NCBI GenBank assembly: GCA_049616325.1
Contig: JBMZHG010000001.1
Coordinates: forward strand, 124,001 to 188,000
DNA length: 64,000 nucleotides
From: UBA11663 sp049616325
GTDB lineage: Bacteria; Bacteroidota; Bacteroidia; Flavobacteriales_D; Sanyastnellaceae
Reading direction: 5' to 3'
Shown here: one piece after another, positions 7,976 through 17,315 of the stretch
Layout of the letters: each line of letters begins with the position of its first letter
Position numbering within the stretch: position 1 is the stretch's first letter
Program-made: the position numbers and the translations under genes
Notes under the pieces: generated by a model
The model's input: the letters and a program-made list of their open reading frames with translations, nothing else
What the model was told of the DNA's origin: nothing
The model's database searches: none

Positions 7976-8532
7976 AGGGTTTGGGCTTGTTGCGCCTCCT
8001 CGTACCACTCCTCCCCCAACTTCCGCACCAGCGCGTCCTTGCAAAAATCCAGCACCGACACCTTGCCGGCCTTGCCACACAAACGCGCCGCTTCGCAAAT
8101 GGGCCAGCGGTGGTAATTGAGCGCTGTGAAATCGATGAGCTCCTTGGCCCGAATGGGGTACAAATGGCAGCTGAGCGGCTTGCGCCATTCGGTTTTGCCT
8201 TCGAAATAGGCCTTTTCCAGCCCACATTTGGCCGTGCCGTCGGCGTCAAACACCGTGAATGCACATTCCTTTCCATTCACCAAGGGGGTGACCAAATCGC
8301 CGTCCGCGTCCTTCACCGCAAGCCCTTGTTCGTCCACGGCAGCACGTCCGGAATCAGGAAGCAACGGTGCCACGTGTTCCCACGCCCGCTCCAGTTGGCC
8401 CACTTCCGCATGCGTCAGCGGCGCCCCGCTGTCGCCCTCGACGCAACACGCTCCTTTGCAGGCCGAGAGGTCGCAGGCGAAATGTTCGTCAAACAGGTCT
8501 TCGCTAAGCAGCGTGTTGCCAATTCGAATCAT
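7951..8532 (-). CDS. DUF3109 family cysteine-rich protein
   Basis: A 193-residue protein of the DUF3109 family, common in Bacteroidota. Cysteines cluster at the N-terminus (Cys20, 25, 29, 30 in a CxxxxCxxxCC pattern) and recur later (KECAF, AKCGL, LSCHLYPI, ICEAARLC, DFCKD), which suggests metal or iron-sulfur binding, although no activity is established. Start ATG 8532 was chosen because the -7 box TACCTTCG lies 5 nt upstream; the longer frame would read through the promoter. It is transcribed divergently from the radical SAM gene, with 35 bp between the start codons. Confidence 0.85.
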   Translation of the reverse strand: MIRIGNTLLSEDLFDEHFACDLSACKGACCVEGDSGAPLTHAEVGQLERAWEHVAPLLPDSGRAAVDEQGLAVKDADGDLVTPLVNGKECAFTVFDADGTAKCGLEKAYFEGKTEWRKPLSCHLYPIRAKELIDFTALNYHRWPICEAARLCGKAGKVSVLDFCKDALVRKLGEEWYEEAQQAQTLWRSSNPS

Positions 8533-8537
8533 CCCGG

Positions 8538-8563
8538 CGAAGGTAGCGCGAAACGTACCTTTG
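8538..8563. promoter_or_regulatory. Compact divergent promoter pair (DUF3109 gene / radical SAM gene)
   Basis: Minus-strand TACCTTCG (8545-8538) ends 5 nt before ATG 8532. Plus-strand TACCTTTG (8556-8563) ends 4 nt before ATG 8568. Both -7 boxes lie in the 35 bp between the two start codons. Confidence 0.65.
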
Positions 8564-8567
8564 GGCC

Positions 8568-9602
8568 ATGGGAAGGTGGGCAACTGCACAGGATCGAATG
8601 AGGCGCCTCAACGGGCTCACGCCACGTCGAGCCGCCAACCTCATGCGCCTCAAGTGGAGCTACCTCAAGGCCCAGCGCACCGGCCAACCCGCCATGCCTG
8701 CCGGCGCCATGCCGACATCCGTTTCCATCGAACCGACCACGTCGTGCAACTTGCGTTGTCCAGAATGCCCCAGCGGCCTTCGCGCCTTCACCCGTCCAAC
8801 GGGCATGCTCGACACGTCGGCTGCTGCGTCGTGGATCGACGAGCTCGCACCGTGGCTCACGTACGTCAACCTCTACTTCCAGGGCGAACCTTTGCTCCAT
8901 CCGGACCTCGAGCGGATCATTGAACGCTGCAACCACCACAACCTCTACAGCTCAACGTCCACCAACGCGCACCACCTCACCGAGGCGCGTTGCGCGTCGC
9001 TGATCGACGCAGGACTCAGCCGTTTGATCGTCTCCATCGACGGGCTTACCCAAGAAACGTATTCCTCTTACCGAGTAGGCGGGCGACTCGACAAGGTGAT
9101 GGAGGGAACGCGCACGCTTGTGGAGACCAAACGCCAACGCGGTCGCGGCCCCCACCTCGTCTGGCAATTCCTCGTTGTGGGGCCCAACGAGCACGAACTC
9201 CCCGACCTGCTTCGCACCGCCCGGCAATGCGGCGTCGACGAAGTCGAAATCAAAACCGCCCAACTCGACGACCCCCGAGACGGCCACCCCCTCCTCACGA
9301 AGGCGCCCCAGCACCGTCGCTACGACCGCGACCCCGTCACCGGGAACTGGACCTTGCGCAACGAGCTCGAAGACGCGTGCTGGCGCATGTGGCAAGGCAC
9401 CGTCTTGACCTGGGACGGCCGCGTGGTGCCGTGCTGTTTTGACAAAGACGCCCACCACGTGCTCGGGAAACTCGGAAACCAATCCATGCACGAGGTTTGG
9501 CACGGCGAGGCCTACCGAAACTTCCGCAGAACGCTCTTCGCAGACCGCGCAGGCATCCCCATGTGCACGAACTGCAGCGAAGGGTCTCACGTCTACGCGT
9601 AA
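8568..9602 (+). CDS. Radical SAM protein with SPASM domain
   Basis: A 344-residue radical SAM enzyme. The SAM-binding [4Fe-4S] motif is CNLRCPEC (Cys60, 64, 67), followed by a TIM-barrel region with YFQGEPLLHP. The C-terminal quarter carries a cysteine set (about Cys269, the pair near 286-287, and C-x-x-C near 330-333) typical of SPASM auxiliary clusters. SPASM members include peptide-modifying enzymes and anaerobic sulfatase-maturating enzymes; the substrate is unknown and I see no precursor peptide nearby. ATG 8568 is 4 nt after a perfect -7 box. An internal ATG at 8598 is a possible alternative start. Confidence 0.87.
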   Translation: MGRWATAQDRMRRLNGLTPRRAANLMRLKWSYLKAQRTGQPAMPAGAMPTSVSIEPTTSCNLRCPECPSGLRAFTRPTGMLDTSAAASWIDELAPWLTYVNLYFQGEPLLHPDLERIIERCNHHNLYSSTSTNAHHLTEARCASLIDAGLSRLIVSIDGLTQETYSSYRVGGRLDKVMEGTRTLVETKRQRGRGPHLVWQFLVVGPNEHELPDLLRTARQCGVDEVEIKTAQLDDPRDGHPLLTKAPQHRRYDRDPVTGNWTLRNELEDACWRMWQGTVLTWDGRVVPCCFDKDAHHVLGKLGNQSMHEVWHGEAYRNFRRTLFADRAGIPMCTNCSEGSHVYA

Positions 9603-9624
9603 GCCCAGGGCGCGACACGTGGTG

Positions 9625-9632
9625 TACCTTGG
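9625..9632 (+). promoter_or_regulatory. -7-like element before the second UPF0104 gene
   Basis: TACCTTGG, one mismatch from TAnnTTTG, ends 4 nt before ATG 9637. It helps decide the start against a much longer open frame that overlaps the radical SAM gene. Confidence 0.5.
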
Positions 9633-9636
9633 GGTC

Positions 9637-10725
9637 ATGGCCCTGTCTCCCGACGATTCTCGACGCACCTCAGCCGCGAAATGGCTGACGACGCGACGCG
9701 TGTGGGGGGCCGTGACAGTGGCGGTCCTGGCTTCAGTGGGAGTCATTCTCTGGTCGGTGGTGAAAGGAGCTTCGTGGCGCGCGTTGACCTCGGTGGAGGT
9801 GTCCTGGACCTGGGTCGGGGTGGCGATTGTGTTGGTGTTGCTTCGGGATGTGGGATACGTGATTCGATTGACGGTGCTGTCGCGCAGGGAACTGAGCCTC
9901 AAACGAGCCACGTCCAGCATCCTGCTTTGGGAATTGGCGTCCGCGCTGACGCCCTCTGTGGTGGGCGGAAGCGCTGTGGCGGCGTTCATCCTGCATCGGA
10001 ATAGGTTGTCGTGGGGGCGGAGTTTGGCGACGGTGATGTCGACGGCGCTTTTGGACGAACTGTACTTCTTGGTGGCCGTTCCTTTGGTGGCATTGGCGGT
10101 CGGTTGGGCGGCCTTTTTGCCCGAGGGGGCGTCCTGGATCGAAGGTTCAGTCACGACCATTTTTGTGGGCGGTTACGCCTTCATGGCGGTGCTCGCCACC
10201 TTTCTGAGCACGGCTCTGTTTGGAGCGCCCCAGCGCATTCGGGCCGGATTGGAATCCCTCGCTACGCGACGCCTCTTCTCGCGGTGGAGGGATCCGTTGC
10301 GGCAATTGGCCCTCGATTTGCACAACGCGTCGCTGGACTTGCGCACCATGTCGTGGCGAGCCTGGGGCCAGGCCGCTGCCGCCACAGCCGTGAGCTGGAC
10401 CGCCCGCTTCTTGACCCTCAACGCGCTCTTGATGGCGTTCCTCGTGCCCCTGATGCGCCATGGAGATGCGTTGAGCCAATTTGGCGTTTGGGCACGGCAA
10501 TTGTCGATGTGGACGGTCATGATGATCAGCCCGACGCCCGGATCGTCGGGGCTCGCGGAACTTGCCTTGCCGACGTTCATGACGGACGTCCTGCCTCTCG
10601 CTTTGACCGCGACGTTGTGGGCGGCTGTCGTGTTGGTGTGGCGTTACGTGACGTACCACATCTACTTGCTGGTGGGGGGCGCATTGATGCCGTTTTGGCT
10701 TGCACAAACCTCCTCCCCAAACTGA
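9637..10725 (+). CDS. Flippase-like / lysylphosphatidylglycerol synthase TM family membrane protein (UPF0104), second copy
   Basis: A 362-residue integral membrane protein with about seven or eight hydrophobic segments, the first at residues 28-48. The C-terminal signature ISPTPGSSGLAELALP is the P-x-PG-x-G-x-x-E motif of this family, and the N-terminal WELASALTPSVVGG segment also fits. The start at ATG 9637 avoids a frame that would overlap the radical SAM gene by 160 bp. It follows that gene by 34 bp and may work with it, but the substrate is unknown. It is distinct from the copy at 5208-6173. Confidence 0.8.
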   Translation: MALSPDDSRRTSAAKWLTTRRVWGAVTVAVLASVGVILWSVVKGASWRALTSVEVSWTWVGVAIVLVLLRDVGYVIRLTVLSRRELSLKRATSSILLWELASALTPSVVGGSAVAAFILHRNRLSWGRSLATVMSTALLDELYFLVAVPLVALAVGWAAFLPEGASWIEGSVTTIFVGGYAFMAVLATFLSTALFGAPQRIRAGLESLATRRLFSRWRDPLRQLALDLHNASLDLRTMSWRAWGQAAAATAVSWTARFLTLNALLMAFLVPLMRHGDALSQFGVWARQLSMWTVMMISPTPGSSGLAELALPTFMTDVLPLALTATLWAAVVLVWRYVTYHIYLLVGGALMPFWLAQTSSPN

Positions 10726-10737
10726 GCCGTCCTCCCG

Positions 10738-10745
10738 TAACTTTC
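10738..10745 (+). promoter_or_regulatory. -7-like element of the trans-sulfuration gene
   Basis: TAACTTTC, one mismatch from TAnnTTTG, ends 7 nt before ATG 10753, just after the UPF0104 gene. Confidence 0.5.
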
Positions 10746-10752
10746 GAATCCC

Positions 10753-11934
10753 ATGAGCGACAATCTGAACTCACCCGGCCGCGGCACCTTGGCGGTGCAC
10801 GCAGGCGTTGAACCGGACCCCACCACTGGGGCCATCATGACCCCCGTTTACCTCACTTCGACCTACGTTCAGGAAGGCGTGGGCAACCACAAGGGGTACG
10901 AATACTCGCGGACCCACAACCCTACTCGTTCTGCCCTCGAAGCTGCTTTCGCGGCGCTTGAACACGGCAACCACGGTTTGGCCTTTGCCTCGGGGTTGGC
11001 CGCAATGGACACGGTGTTGAAAACGCTCCAGCCCGGAGACGAAGTCATCAGCACCAACGACCTCTACGGCGGCAGCTACCGCTTGTTCACCACCGTCTTT
11101 GCGCACTACGGCATCACCTTCCACTTCGTGGATTTGAGCGACCTCGACGCCCTGAAAGCGGCGATGAACGAGGACACGCGCCTGGTTTGGGTGGAAACGC
11201 CCACCAACCCCATGATGCAAATCACGGACATCGCGGCGGTGGCCGAAACCGTAAAAGGCTCAGAGGCGCGCGTGGTGGTGGACAACACGTTCGCCTCGCC
11301 CATGCTCCAAAACCCGCTCGAGCTTGGGGCTGACATGGTGATGCACAGCGTGACCAAATACCTCGGGGGCCACTCGGACGTGGTGATGGGGTGCCTCGTG
11401 ACGTCGGATGAAGCGTGGGCAGACCAGCTCCGCACCCTTCAAAACTCGTGCGGTGCCGTGCCCGGCCCCATGGATTGCTTCCTCGTGCTTCGCGGCTTGA
11501 AGACCCTTCACCTGCGCATGCAACGCCACTGCGAAAACGGCGCCCAAATAGCCAAGCACCTCCTCGGACACCCTGCCGTCGCCAAGGTGCACTGGCCCGG
11601 TTTTGCCGAGCACCCCGGCCACGATGTCGCGGCTCGTCAGATGCACGACTTCGGCGGCATGGTGGCTTTTACCCTCGCAGACAACAACCTCGAGACGGCC
11701 AAGAAAGTCGTCGCAGGCACCCAACTCTTCACCCTCGCCGAATCGCTCGGAGGGGTAGAAAGCCTGATCGGGCACCCCGCCACCATGACCCACGCGAGCA
11801 TCCCCAAGGAAGTGCGTGAAAAAACCGGCGTCACGGACGGCCTGATTCGGTTAAGCGTCGGCGTGGAAGACGCGGCGGACTTGATTGCGGATTTGAATCA
11901 GGCCTTGGCCAAAGCAACAGGCGCCCATGGGTAA
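10753..11934 (+). CDS. Cys/Met metabolism PLP-dependent enzyme (cystathionine gamma-synthase or gamma-lyase type)
   Basis: A 393-residue fold-type I PLP enzyme. The Schiff-base lysine is Lys202 in SVTKYLGGHSD. YSRTHNPTR (51-59) and ETPTNP (148-153) bind PLP phosphate and substrate carboxylate. The C-terminal SLGGVESLIGHPATMTHASI segment is a family hallmark. These enzymes form cystathionine from activated homoserine and Cys (MetB), or cleave it to Cys (gamma-lyase). Sequence alone does not separate the two. It overlaps kmo by 8 nt. A separate cysteine operon at 41.8 kb means it could serve either methionine synthesis or reverse trans-sulfuration. Confidence 0.9.
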   Translation: MSDNLNSPGRGTLAVHAGVEPDPTTGAIMTPVYLTSTYVQEGVGNHKGYEYSRTHNPTRSALEAAFAALEHGNHGLAFASGLAAMDTVLKTLQPGDEVISTNDLYGGSYRLFTTVFAHYGITFHFVDLSDLDALKAAMNEDTRLVWVETPTNPMMQITDIAAVAETVKGSEARVVVDNTFASPMLQNPLELGADMVMHSVTKYLGGHSDVVMGCLVTSDEAWADQLRTLQNSCGAVPGPMDCFLVLRGLKTLHLRMQRHCENGAQIAKHLLGHPAVAKVHWPGFAEHPGHDVAARQMHDFGGMVAFTLADNNLETAKKVVAGTQLFTLAESLGGVESLIGHPATMTHASIPKEVREKTGVTDGLIRLSVGVEDAADLIADLNQALAKATGAHG

Positions 11935-13282
11935 GATGGCGGTCGTCGGTGCGGGTCTTGTCGGCAGCCTCTGGGCGCGTATGCTCGGCAACCGCGGCCA
12001 CGACGTGGTCGTCTACGAGCGCCGGCCCGATCCGCGCAAAGGTCCCCTGCACGGGGGACGAAGCATCAACCTCGCCCTGAGTGACCGTGGTTGGAAAGCG
12101 CTTGAAATCGCAGGCGTCGCCGACCGCGTTCGGGAGATCGCCCTGCCCATTCGTGGCCGCCGCATGCACGCGGTCGAAGGCACGCGCACCTTCCAACCGT
12201 ACGGGCTTGAGGGCCAGTGCATCTATTCCGTATCCCGAGCGGGCCTGAACCGCATCCTCGTGGAGGCCGCCGAGTCGATGCCCAACGTCCGATTTGAGTT
12301 TGGGCACCGATGCGAGGGCTACACCGCCGGCGCGGACGGCGCCACCCTGCACCTTGAGACGGAAGGCCAAGCCCTGGACGTGGCGGTCGACCGCATTTTC
12401 GGGACGGACGGCGCCTTCAGCGCGGTTCGGGGCCGCATGATGCGGAACGACCGCTTCGATTTCGAGCAGCGGTACCTGCCCCACGGGTACAAGGAAGTCC
12501 CAATGCTTCCCGGCGCCGACGGCGCGTTCCAAATGGAAGAGGACGGGCTGCACATTTGGCCGCGCGGCACCTTCATGCTCATGGCGCTGCCCAACCCGGA
12601 CCGCACGTTCACCTGCACGTTGTTTGGGCCGTTCGAGGGGCCGTACGGCCTGAATCACCTCCACGACGACGCGGCCGTGATGGAATTCTTCAACACGCAT
12701 TTCCCGGACGTCGTCCCGCTGCTTCCCAACCTTCTCGAGGACTGGAACGCCCACCCAGTATCGTCCCTGGTCATGACAAGGTGCTTCCCGTGGAACGACG
12801 GAGAGCGCGTGGCCTTGATGGGCGACGCGGCCCACGCCATCGTGCCGTTTTACGGGCAGGGGATGAACAGCGGCATGGAGGACTGCACGGTTTTGGACGG
12901 GTTGCTGGATTCCGGTGCCGAGTGGGACAAGGTGATGGCGGAATACACGCGGCTTCGGAAACCCGCGGGAGATGCCATTTTGGAATTGGCCTTGCAGAAC
13001 TACATCGAGATGCGAGACCTCACGGGCGATCCCAAGTTTCTACAACAAAAGAAGCTCGAGGCACGTTTGCAACAAAAGCACCCCGACCGTTGGCTCCCGC
13101 TGTACTCGCAAGTGACGTTTAGCCACACCCCCTACCACGAAGCCCTCGCACGTGGGCGGCAACAGCAGAAAGCCATGGAAACGATCATGGTGGCACCGGA
13201 ACAATGGAACCACTTCGAAGACGACACTTGGATGGACGCGGTGCTCGAGGAACTCGAATCCCTGCAAGCAGCCGACGCGTGA
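11927..13282 (+). CDS. kmo: Kynurenine 3-monooxygenase
   Basis: An FAD monooxygenase that hydroxylates L-kynurenine to 3-hydroxykynurenine in tryptophan breakdown toward anthranilate-type products or quinolinate. The 451 residues start with the dinucleotide-binding VVGAGLVGS (6-14), contain the GTDGAFSAVR segment (159-168) and the second FAD motif GDAAHAIVPFYGQGMNSGMED (from 299). That last stretch is characteristic of KMO rather than other aromatic hydroxylases. The start overlaps the upstream gene by 8 nt; ATG 11936 is an in-frame alternative. No other kynurenine genes are in the window. Confidence 0.95.
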   Translation: MGKMAVVGAGLVGSLWARMLGNRGHDVVVYERRPDPRKGPLHGGRSINLALSDRGWKALEIAGVADRVREIALPIRGRRMHAVEGTRTFQPYGLEGQCIYSVSRAGLNRILVEAAESMPNVRFEFGHRCEGYTAGADGATLHLETEGQALDVAVDRIFGTDGAFSAVRGRMMRNDRFDFEQRYLPHGYKEVPMLPGADGAFQMEEDGLHIWPRGTFMLMALPNPDRTFTCTLFGPFEGPYGLNHLHDDAAVMEFFNTHFPDVVPLLPNLLEDWNAHPVSSLVMTRCFPWNDGERVALMGDAAHAIVPFYGQGMNSGMEDCTVLDGLLDSGAEWDKVMAEYTRLRKPAGDAILELALQNYIEMRDLTGDPKFLQQKKLEARLQQKHPDRWLPLYSQVTFSHTPYHEALARGRQQQKAMETIMVAPEQWNHFEDDTWMDAVLEELESLQAADA

Positions 13283-14232
13283 AGCGTTTTGCACACGCCT
13301 TGCTCACGTGGGCTTTGGTGGCCTCGTGCCTCGTCGCGCGGGGACAAGGCGTGTTGGACAACCCTTTTGAATCCACGCTCCGAACCCACGAACGCAAGGC
13401 GTGGACTTTTTCCGCAGGAACGAGCCAGCTCATGGGGGTGCCTTCGTCGTTTCAAAGCACGTGGATCCAAACCCACCTTGTGGGGGACAGCACGGTTCTT
13501 GACACCATGCACAACGGCCTTTGGCGGGCCCAACATCAAGTCGGTTGGCGCCTGGGATTTGGCCAGTTGTGGCTGCTGGAGGATGCGTTGTGGTCCGACC
13601 GCATTTCAGCCTCCCTTCACGTGAGCCAATCTCGCACGCGCGAATCGTTTGTCGGCGAACTCAAGGGGGCCGGCGCCGACACGTCGGTCGCGTTTGTGGA
13701 GGACCTCATCACCGCAGAAGCGTCGGCAACCACCGTCGGACTCGACCTTCAAAGCATGCGCGCTTTGGCCACGGGACCCGACGGCTTCGTCGAATGGCGC
13801 ACCGGCCTCCGAGCGGCTTACCACCTGACCCAAACCGCCGCCGCCGGTTCTGACATGTTCTTCCAACCTGCTCAACTCCCGGATTGGCACGTCGCATTGA
13901 CCGTGGGTTTGGGCGCAGGCCTCAAGGTCTACCGAGGCCGAATGGTGCGACTGACCGTGGACATGGACTTGCTCCAGCTGGCCAAAGCCAGAACCGACAC
14001 CCTCGTTCGCGTGTTGGACGCCGACGTGCGTGGCTTGGACTGGCAGCAACTGGGCTACCGGCCGTGGCGCGTAACGCTTCACCGCGACATGTACCGAAGA
14101 AAGGCCGAGCCGGGTTGTGCGGCGCCCACGCGAAGCACCGCCTCAAAAACGCTCTTTAACCGCAAAATGGCGGGGGCTGGAAAAGCCAAACAAAAGGGCT
14201 GGAAAGAGGCGATGGAGCGCCTCGAAGAGTGA
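13279..14232 (+). CDS. Hypothetical secreted protein
   Basis: I do not recognise this 317-residue protein. It probably starts at GTG 13279, whose GTGA overlaps the kmo stop. The first 23 residues form a signal peptide (KRFAHALLTWALVASCLVARG). V-A-S-C within it could alternatively be a lipobox. The mature part opens with LDNPFE, common at the start of mature Bacteroidota envelope proteins, and has alternating hydrophobic residues suggestive of beta strands (for example ALTVGLGAGLKVYRGRMV). A basic C-terminal tail follows (KMAGAGKAKQKGWKEAME). Possibly an outer-membrane or periplasmic protein. The coupling to kmo looks positional rather than functional. Confidence 0.6.
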   Translation: MKRFAHALLTWALVASCLVARGQGVLDNPFESTLRTHERKAWTFSAGTSQLMGVPSSFQSTWIQTHLVGDSTVLDTMHNGLWRAQHQVGWRLGFGQLWLLEDALWSDRISASLHVSQSRTRESFVGELKGAGADTSVAFVEDLITAEASATTVGLDLQSMRALATGPDGFVEWRTGLRAAYHLTQTAAAGSDMFFQPAQLPDWHVALTVGLGAGLKVYRGRMVRLTVDMDLLQLAKARTDTLVRVLDADVRGLDWQQLGYRPWRVTLHRDMYRRKAEPGCAAPTRSTASKTLFNRKMAGAGKAKQKGWKEAMERLEE

Positions 14233-14234
14233 CC

Positions 14235-14630
14235 CTACGCATCCTCGCAGAGTTCCACCAACACCTTGGCGGTGTCCGCGGGATGCAGAAACGCAATTCG
14301 CTTGCCGTCCGCACCCGGTTTGGGCCCTGAAATCACGCGGTACCCCTCGCCTTCGAGCCGGGCGATTTCACCGGCCAAGTCGTCGACGAGAAACGCGACG
14401 TGATGCAGGCCCGGGCCCCGCTTGGCAACGTGACGGGCGATGGGACCGTCTTCCGTGGTCGACTCCAACAATTCCACTTTGGAATCGCCGGTTTGGAAGA
14501 ACGACGTCAAGACCCCTTCGTCCGCCACCTCCTCGCGCTTGTAGGGGGCCACGCCCAACACGTCTGTGAAAATGCGTTCCGCTTCCGCCAAGTCCGCCAC
14601 CGCAATGCCAAGGTGTTCCAATCGCTTCAT
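14235..14630 (-). CDS. mce: Methylmalonyl-CoA epimerase
   Basis: A 131-residue VOC-fold metalloenzyme that interconverts (R)- and (S)-methylmalonyl-CoA. The metal ligands are visible: His6 in RLEHLGIAV, a His in GPGLHHVAFLVDD and a Glu near the C-terminus (VLVELCED). The start ATG 14630 lies 4 nt after a -7 box, so the longer upstream frame, which runs through the neighbouring SDR gene, is rejected. The cobalamin adenosyltransferase at 25926 fits a B12-dependent methylmalonyl-CoA mutase encoded elsewhere. Confidence 0.94.
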   Translation of the reverse strand: MKRLEHLGIAVADLAEAERIFTDVLGVAPYKREEVADEGVLTSFFQTGDSKVELLESTTEDGPIARHVAKRGPGLHHVAFLVDDLAGEIARLEGEGYRVISGPKPGADGKRIAFLHPADTAKVLVELCEDA

Positions 14631-14634
14631 GGGA

Positions 14635-14659
14635 CCAAAATAGGTCTCGCCTACCTTTG
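14635..14659. promoter_or_regulatory. Compact divergent promoter pair (mce / SDR gene)
   Basis: Minus-strand TATTTTGG (14642-14635) ends 4 nt before the mce ATG. Plus-strand TACCTTTG (14652-14659) ends 5 nt before ATG 14665. Only 34 bp separate the two start codons. Confidence 0.65.
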
Positions 14660-14664
14660 GCCGC

Positions 14665-15459
14665 ATGAAGGAACTCCACGTTCTGCCCTTGGATTTGAGC
14701 GGAAAGCACGCCTTGGTGTGCGGCGCCTCCCAAGGCATTGGCCTGGCAGCGGCTCAGCAGCTTGCCGGCCTTGGGGCCCGCGTCACCCTGATGGCGCGCA
14801 ACGCGGATCGTTTGCAGCAGGCCTTGACCACCCTTCCCGGGGAGGGACACAGCTCGGCGGTTGCAGACTTCCATCACCCGGACCAAGTAAAACGCGCTGT
14901 GGAAGCGGTGGTGGAAGCCCACGACGTGCACATCTTGGTGAACAACAGCGGCGGACCGGCAGGCGGCCCCATCACCGAGGCCGCGGAGGAGGCTTTTCTT
15001 GCCACCTTCAAGCAACACTTGATCAACAACCAAATCCTTGCGCAAGCCGTTTTGCCGGGCATGCGGCGGGCTCAATGGGGACGGATTGTGAATGTCATTA
15101 GCACGTCGGTGAAGGCCCCGCTGGTGGGTTTGGGCGTGTCCAACACGGTGAGAGGCGCCGTCGCCAACTGGGCCAAAACCTGGGCCAACGAAGTCGCTTC
15201 CGAAGGCATCACGGTCAACAACGTGCTTCCAGGCGCAACGCTCACAGCCCGGCTCACGACCCTGGCTGCAGCCAAAGCAGAGGCAACGGGTTCCACCCCT
15301 GAGAACGTCCTCGCCGGAATGGCCGCCAAGGTGCCTGCCGGCCGCGTAGGACGACCGGAAGAAGTCGGTCACGCCATCGCCTTCCTTTGTTCACCGGCCG
15401 CTGGGTATATCTCCGGCATCAATTTGCCAGTCGACGGGGGCCGAACCCCCTCCCTCTAA
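14665..15459 (+). CDS. SDR-family protein with an altered active site
   Basis: A 264-residue Rossmann-fold protein similar to FabG-type reductases: cofactor loop GASQGIG (20-26), NNSGG (93-97) and the C-terminal GYISGINLPVDGG. The catalytic YxxxK is not there. Counting 13 residues from Ser146 gives Ser159-Asn-Thr-Val-Arg163, so Tyr is Ser and Lys is Arg. It may bind NAD(P) and act by another mechanism, or have a non-catalytic role. I therefore do not assign fatty-acid reductase activity. A -7 box sits 5 nt before the start, divergent from mce. Confidence 0.85.
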   Translation: MKELHVLPLDLSGKHALVCGASQGIGLAAAQQLAGLGARVTLMARNADRLQQALTTLPGEGHSSAVADFHHPDQVKRAVEAVVEAHDVHILVNNSGGPAGGPITEAAEEAFLATFKQHLINNQILAQAVLPGMRRAQWGRIVNVISTSVKAPLVGLGVSNTVRGAVANWAKTWANEVASEGITVNNVLPGATLTARLTTLAAAKAEATGSTPENVLAGMAAKVPAGRVGRPEEVGHAIAFLCSPAAGYISGINLPVDGGRTPSL

Positions 15460-15461
15460 CG

Positions 15462-15469
15462 TACATTCG
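15462..15469 (+). promoter_or_regulatory. -7-like element of gdhA
   Basis: TACATTCG, one mismatch from TAnnTTTG, lies just after the SDR stop codon and 26 nt before the gdhA ATG. Confidence 0.5.
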
Positions 15470-15495
15470 TCCCTCGAACGTCAATACATACGTCG

Positions 15496-16848
<1,353 letters not shown>

Positions 16849-16851
<3 letters not shown>

Positions 16852-16856
16852 CTTCG
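16849..16856 (+). promoter_or_regulatory. -7 element overlapping the gdhA stop codon
   Basis: TAACTTCG begins with the gdhA TAA stop and ends 4 nt before ATG 16861, matching the short spacing seen at panD and pabB. Confidence 0.55.
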
Positions 16857-16860
16857 CTTC

Positions 16861-17313
16861 ATGATTACAGGATTCTTGCACATGCACAGCGCCTTGCGCT
16901 GGGTGGCTTTGGTGTTGCTGGTGTTGGTTGTGGTGAAGTCCTTTCAGGGCTCACGTGGCAACGCGCCGTTCACAGAAGGCCAACGCAAATTGGGGTTGTT
17001 CACCATGATTGCCTTGCACTTGCAGCTGGTGTTGGGGTTGATGCTCTACATGATGCGCGGATGGATTGGCATGCTGGGTCAAGAAGGGACTATGTCCAAT
17101 TCCTACACCCGCTTTTTCGCCATGGAACACGCCACGTTGATGGTTGTGGCCATCGTGCTGGGCACCTTGGGCTACAGCTTAAGCAAGCGCGCCGCAGATG
17201 ACGCGGCCAAGCACAAGAAGCAGGCGTTGTATTTTGGGCTTTGCCTGTTGCTCATTCTGCTAGGCATTCCTTGGCCCTTCCGTCCCGGATTCGAGCAAGT
17301 CGGTTGGTTCTGA
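16861..17313 (+). CDS. Small four-helix membrane protein (cytochrome b-like annotation in relatives)
   Basis: A 150-residue integral membrane protein with four hydrophobic helices (about 10-28, 45-65, 83-105, 121-140). Histidines fall near helix ends (HMHS at 7-9, LHLQ in helix 2, MEHAT before helix 3), which could bind haem; similar Bacteroidota proteins are loosely called cytochrome b. It is followed after 2 bp by a single-haem cytochrome c, so a small electron-transfer pair is plausible. The function is not established. Confidence 0.7.
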   Translation: MITGFLHMHSALRWVALVLLVLVVVKSFQGSRGNAPFTEGQRKLGLFTMIALHLQLVLGLMLYMMRGWIGMLGQEGTMSNSYTRFFAMEHATLMVVAIVLGTLGYSLSKRAADDAAKHKKQALYFGLCLLLILLGIPWPFRPGFEQVGWF

Positions 17314-17315
17314 GC

